Assembly (NCBI GenBank): GCA_964545205.1
Contig: CAZJFH010000061.1
Coordinates: 1-30,515 of the forward strand
Direction of reading: 5' to 3'
DNA length: 30,515 nt
From: CAZJFH01 sp964545205
Lineage (GTDB): Bacteria > Pseudomonadota > Alphaproteobacteria > Rhodospirillales > Magnetospirillaceae
Both the position numbers and the translations under genes were made by a program. This document shows, in pieces, positions 27,615 through 30,515 of the stretch. Numbering within the stretch: position 1 is the stretch's first letter; every line of letters starts with the position of its first letter. The notes beneath the pieces are model-generated. The model searched no databases, had not been told where the DNA came from, and saw only the letters and a list, made by a program, of their open reading frames with translations.

Positions 27615-28021
27615 TGGCGGTCAGTCTGGGCGGCGGCGGCTCCGACGCGCCGATGAGCGAGATCAACGTCACGCCGCTGGTCGACGTGATGCTGGTGCTG
27701 CTGGTCATCTTCATCGTCACCGCGCCGCTGCTGGCGCAGGCGATCAGCGTCGAACTGCCCAAGGTCAAGGCCCAGGCCGCCGGCGAGCCGCAGGTGCTGA
27801 CCCTCGCCGTCGAGGCCGCCGGCGGCCTGCGGCTCGACGACGCCGCGCTGCCCGACGGCGCCATCGTCGCGGCGCTGCGCGAGCGGCTGGCCGAGGACCC
27901 CAAGACGGTGGTCCGCCTGGCCGCCGACGGCGCCGCCGCCTATCAGCGCGTCGCCGAGGCCATCGCCCTGATGCGCGAGGCCGGCGTCGAGCGCCTGGCC
28001 TTCGCCACCCAGGCGCCATGA
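27614..28021 (+). CDS. exbD: ExbD biopolymer transport protein
   Basis: A 135-residue ExbD/TolR family protein. The start MSEINVTPLVDVMLVLLVIFIVTAP is typical of the family: the short cytoplasmic N-terminus, the conserved NVTPLVDVML with the protonatable Asp in the single membrane helix (about residues 22-42), and a periplasmic domain ending in a QRVAEAIALMREAG helix. The ATG at 27614 overlaps the exbB stop by one base. The partner motor genes exbB and tonB lie directly upstream, so the three form one operon. The receptor gene follows after a 268-bp gap with its own regulatory site. Confidence 0.94.
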   Translation: MAVSLGGGGSDAPMSEINVTPLVDVMLVLLVIFIVTAPLLAQAISVELPKVKAQAAGEPQVLTLAVEAAGGLRLDDAALPDGAIVAALRERLAEDPKTVVRLAADGAAAYQRVAEAIALMREAGVERLAFATQAP

Positions 28022-28128
28022 TGCCGTTCCGCGCTTGAACGAACGCCTGCAATCGCCGCTCACGGCAATTCCCTCACACGCGCCTCCGCGGGGGCGACGA
28101 TGTTTCGGCCTTGGCGTTCGGGTGGGAT

Positions 28129-28163
28129 GCGTCATTTGCCGCGCCGCCTGCGGCAGATGACGC
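28129..28163. promoter_or_regulatory. 35-bp palindromic operator, site 2
   Basis: GCGTCATTTGCCGC, seven bases, then GCGGCAGATGACGC: 14-bp arms with 13 pairs, extended by one outer T/A pair at 28128/28164. Length and layout are identical to the site at 25992-26026: G(T/C)GTCA-N6-GC-N7-GC-GGCA(T/G)A-TGAC(A/G)C. It ends 126 nt before the receptor ATG. Confidence 0.75.
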
Positions 28164-28199
28164 AGCCGGCGCGCGGCGAGTGGGCATAAGACCTTGAAT

Positions 28200-28211
28200 A
28201 TAGGCGCCTAT
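28200..28211. promoter_or_regulatory. Perfect 12-bp palindrome in the receptor gene leader
   Basis: ATAGGCGCCTAT is a perfect inverted repeat 78 nt before the receptor ATG, in a locally AT-richer patch. It overlaps the best -10-like sequence, so it may be a repressor site or form part of the 5' leader. No family can be named. Confidence 0.35.
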
Positions 28212-28289
28212 TTCCTTCGGCATGGTCCTTGCTGAAACGGGCCGGTCGCGGCGCGAACGCCGCGAGGCAAGCAAGGGGAAGGGACGAGA

Positions 28290-30419
28290 ATGCTGTCGAG
28301 GAAAACGCTGTTCATGGCAGTCTCCGCGCTGGCTCTGGGGGCCGGCGGTGCCGTGGCCGAAGAGGCGGAGACCGTCGTGCTCGACGAGGTCAGCGTCACG
28401 GCGACCCGCGAGGAGCGCCTGACCAAGAGCGTGCCGCAGTCGATCTCGGTGATCGGCCAGGAGAAGATCGAGGCCAACACGATGATGAACGTCAAGGACG
28501 CCGTCAGCGGCACCCCGGGCGTCCTCATCGATTCGCGCAACGGCGGCTACGACGCGCGCCTGGTGCTGCGCGGCGCCGGGCTGAAGGCGCGCTACGGCGT
28601 GCGCGAGATCATGGTGCTGCGCGACGGCGTGCCGATGACCGATCCCGACAGCTTCACCCGCCTCGACTTCATCGACACCCAGGACATCGAGCAGATCGAG
28701 ATCGTCAAGGGCCCGGGCAGCATCTACGCCACCGGCTCGGCCGGCGGCACCATCCAGATCCTGTCGAAGCCGGTGTTCGAGCAGGACAACCGCCTCAAGG
28801 TCGGCGGCGGCACCGAGGGCACCGCCACCGCCCATGCCCGCGTCGGCGGCTTCATCACCGAAAACCAGGCGCTGGCGCTGTCGGCGTCGTGGCGCCACAC
28901 CGAAAACGACTGGCGGCGCTGGAACGAGTTCGACACCAAGCAGATCGGCCTCAAGCACGGCGTCTTCGTCGGCGACGGCGGGGTGATCGAGTCCGAGGTC
29001 AGCTATTCCGAGGCCGATCTGCAGCTTCCCGGCTCGATGGACGAGACCATGTACCTCGAGTTCGAGCGCACCGGCAGCCAGGAGGAGACCAGCTCGCCCT
29101 GGAAGCATTCCGCCCGCAACTCGAAGATCCTGTTCGGCAACGTCCGCTACGAGCAGGAGTTCGGCGCCTTCACCTTCAAGCCGCGCATCTACGCGACCAA
29201 ATGGGAACACTTCCACCCGGTCACCGGCTTCATCAACGACAGCGAAGGCAACTACGTCTACGGCACCGACATCGAGGGCGTCTACAAGCACGACCTGTTC
29301 ACGGCGCCGTCCAGCCTGGTCGCCGGCGTCACCTTCCGCCAGGACCGGACGGAGGACGCCAAGAAGTACACCTATCGCGACACCCAGACCCGCCTCGTCG
29401 TGCCGCGGTTCGGCGCTCCCTACCGGCAGATCCTGGCGACGCTGTCGGACGCGCGCGGCCAGCTCGCCGAGGTCGAGGACGCCACCAACACCGTCGTCGG
29501 CGTGTTCGCCCAGGAAAACATCCAGCTGACTCCCACGGTGATGGTCGATGTCGGCTTCCGGCTCGACCATTCGACCTTCGACATCGAGACCAACGAGCTG
29601 ATCGGCTTCAATTACGGGCGCACGACCTACGAGGCTGGCGACGGCCGCAGCACCACGGATGCCGAGTTCCTGCTGTTCTCGCCGAAGATCGGCGTGTCGT
29701 GGGCGGTGACGCCGCAGGTCAACGTCTACGGCAACGTCGCCCGCGCCGGCCAGGTGCCCTCGGCCAGCGAACTGGGCAGCAACGCCGGCCTGGACGCCGC
29801 CGAGTCGACCCAGTACGAGATCGGCGTCAAGGCGCGCTACCGCCAGCTCCGCCTCGACGCCGCCGCCTACTACAACCCGGTCGAGAACGAGATCGTCTCG
29901 CAGCGCAGCAACGGCGAGACGGTGTACATGAACGCCGGCGAGACCTCGAAGCGCGGCATCGAGATCTCGGCCGCCTGGATACCGGTCGAGGGGCTGACGC
30001 TCGGCGGCGGCTACGCCTTCAGCGACTACGAGTTCGAGGAATTCTCCGAAGTCGTGTTTGGCGGCGGCCCGCCGCGCAACGTCTCGCGCAACGGCAACCA
30101 GCTCCCGTTCATCCCGCGCCACCAGTACTCGCTGTTCGCCGACTACGAACACGAAAGCGGCTTCCGCTTCCGCGTCCAGACCGAGAGCTGGGGCGAGTAC
30201 TTCATGGACAACGCCAACACCGAGAAGTACGAGGGCTACGACTTCGTCACCGACGTCATGGTCGGCTGGGAATGGGGGCCGCACCTGCTGGCGCTCAACG
30301 TCGAGAACCTGTTCGACCAGCACTACGCCTCGGAAGTCACCAAGGACACCTCGGGCGAGAAGGACTACTACGCGGCGATGCCGCGCCTGGTCATGGCCAC
30401 CTACCGGCTGAAGTTCTGA
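28290..30419 (+). CDS. TonB-dependent outer-membrane receptor
   Basis: A 709-residue outer-membrane transporter. Signal peptide 1-23 (cleavage AVA-EE), a probable TonB box DEVSVTATR (32-40), the plug domain with SVPQSISVIGQEKIEA, LVLRGAGLKARYG, VLRDGVPMTDPDS and IEQIEIVKGPGSIYATGSAGGTI, then a 22-strand barrel ending in the aromatic-terminal strand MATYRLKF. The full length has no frameshift. Plug motifs resemble the siderophore/metal-chelate/vitamin class; the ligand cannot be told. It lies downstream of tonB-exbB-exbD with its own regulatory region that shares an operator with the divergent reductase operon, which ties it to that system. The ATG at 28290 starts the signal peptide behind a GGGAAGGGA ribosome-binding stretch. 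Confidence 0.96.
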   Translation: MLSRKTLFMAVSALALGAGGAVAEEAETVVLDEVSVTATREERLTKSVPQSISVIGQEKIEANTMMNVKDAVSGTPGVLIDSRNGGYDARLVLRGAGLKARYGVREIMVLRDGVPMTDPDSFTRLDFIDTQDIEQIEIVKGPGSIYATGSAGGTIQILSKPVFEQDNRLKVGGGTEGTATAHARVGGFITENQALALSASWRHTENDWRRWNEFDTKQIGLKHGVFVGDGGVIESEVSYSEADLQLPGSMDETMYLEFERTGSQEETSSPWKHSARNSKILFGNVRYEQEFGAFTFKPRIYATKWEHFHPVTGFINDSEGNYVYGTDIEGVYKHDLFTAPSSLVAGVTFRQDRTEDAKKYTYRDTQTRLVVPRFGAPYRQILATLSDARGQLAEVEDATNTVVGVFAQENIQLTPTVMVDVGFRLDHSTFDIETNELIGFNYGRTTYEAGDGRSTTDAEFLLFSPKIGVSWAVTPQVNVYGNVARAGQVPSASELGSNAGLDAAESTQYEIGVKARYRQLRLDAAAYYNPVENEIVSQRSNGETVYMNAGETSKRGIEISAAWIPVEGLTLGGGYAFSDYEFEEFSEVVFGGGPPRNVSRNGNQLPFIPRHQYSLFADYEHESGFRFRVQTESWGEYFMDNANTEKYEGYDFVTDVMVGWEWGPHLLALNVENLFDQHYASEVTKDTSGEKDYYAAMPRLVMATYRLKF

Positions 30420-30466
30420 TTCCGTGGTGGTGTCCGTTGATCCTCGCCCGCGCGGAGGCGTGACCG

Positions 30467-30515
30467 CCCCTCTCCCGCCTGCGGGAGAGGGAGGGGCCCA
30501 GCCAAAGGCTGGGAG
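30467..30515. repeat. Palindromic intergenic repeat / possible terminator, cut by window end
   Basis: Arms CCCTCTCCCGC (30468-30478) and GCGGGAGAGGG (30481-30491) form a perfect 11-bp hairpin. A second one, CCCAGCC-AAA-GGCTGGG, lies at 30497-30513. This two-hairpin composition is typical of dispersed proteobacterial repeats. It lies 48 bp after the receptor stop and could also end its transcript. Confidence 0.65.

Larger units (their letters stand above)
28022..28289 (+). promoter_or_regulatory. Regulatory region upstream of the TonB-dependent receptor gene
   Basis: 268 bp without a gene. It holds the 35-bp palindrome at 28129-28163 and the 12-bp perfect palindrome ATAGGCGCCTAT at 28200-28211. 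TATAGG at 28201 minus two could serve as a -10 without a good -35, which would fit an activator bound at the upstream palindrome (inference). AAGGGGAAGGGA before the ATG is the ribosome-binding region. Confidence 0.55.

Overview
The window is very GC-rich, with G/C-dominated third codon positions. Its gene content (gltBD, polA with an intact proofreading domain, gluQ, a CaCA antiporter, zf-CHCC zinc proteins, a VapC remnant and MPAKAGIH-type intergenic repeats) points to a chromosomal segment of an alphaproteobacterium, probably of the Rhodospirillales type. The genus cannot be fixed from the sequence. No tRNA, rRNA, CRISPR array, transposase or integrase was seen.

Layout. 1-3404: the 3' end of gltB, gltD, and an opacity-type outer-membrane beta-barrel protein. 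3431-3520: a composite palindromic repeat. 3602-5613 (minus): an ABC-2-type ATPase translationally coupled to a lipoprotein alpha/beta hydrolase. 5689-7680: two zf-CHCC paralogues flank a vapC-like remnant and an AT-richer DUF6161 membrane protein, which looks like a small acquired island. 7706-14306: housekeeping and small genes, namely polA, two divergent small membrane proteins, a CaCA antiporter, an HNH endonuclease, a carboxylesterase and gluQ.

14386-21843: two tandem ParA/Soj-like ATPases, each ending in a transmembrane helix, followed by a 1700-residue protein with two N-terminal membrane helices and a huge helical tail. The architecture recalls the TipN-ParA polarity connection of Caulobacter. 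I infer a membrane-tethered positioning system.

21848-30419: a divergent locus. The minus-strand operon encodes a secreted, His-rich, membrane-anchored DUF4198-like protein, a NapH/NosR-like membrane polyferredoxin, a 2-hydroxyacyl-CoA dehydratase/double-cubane-cluster family protein and its ATP-dependent activase. The plus strand encodes TonB, ExbB, ExbD and a TonB-dependent receptor. Two 35-bp palindromes of identical architecture lie in the divergent promoter region and in front of the receptor gene, which ties both arms into one probable regulon. This combination of TonB-driven outer-membrane uptake with an ATP-driven low-potential reductase is the most interesting system here. Its substrate is unknown. 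The window ends inside another palindromic repeat.
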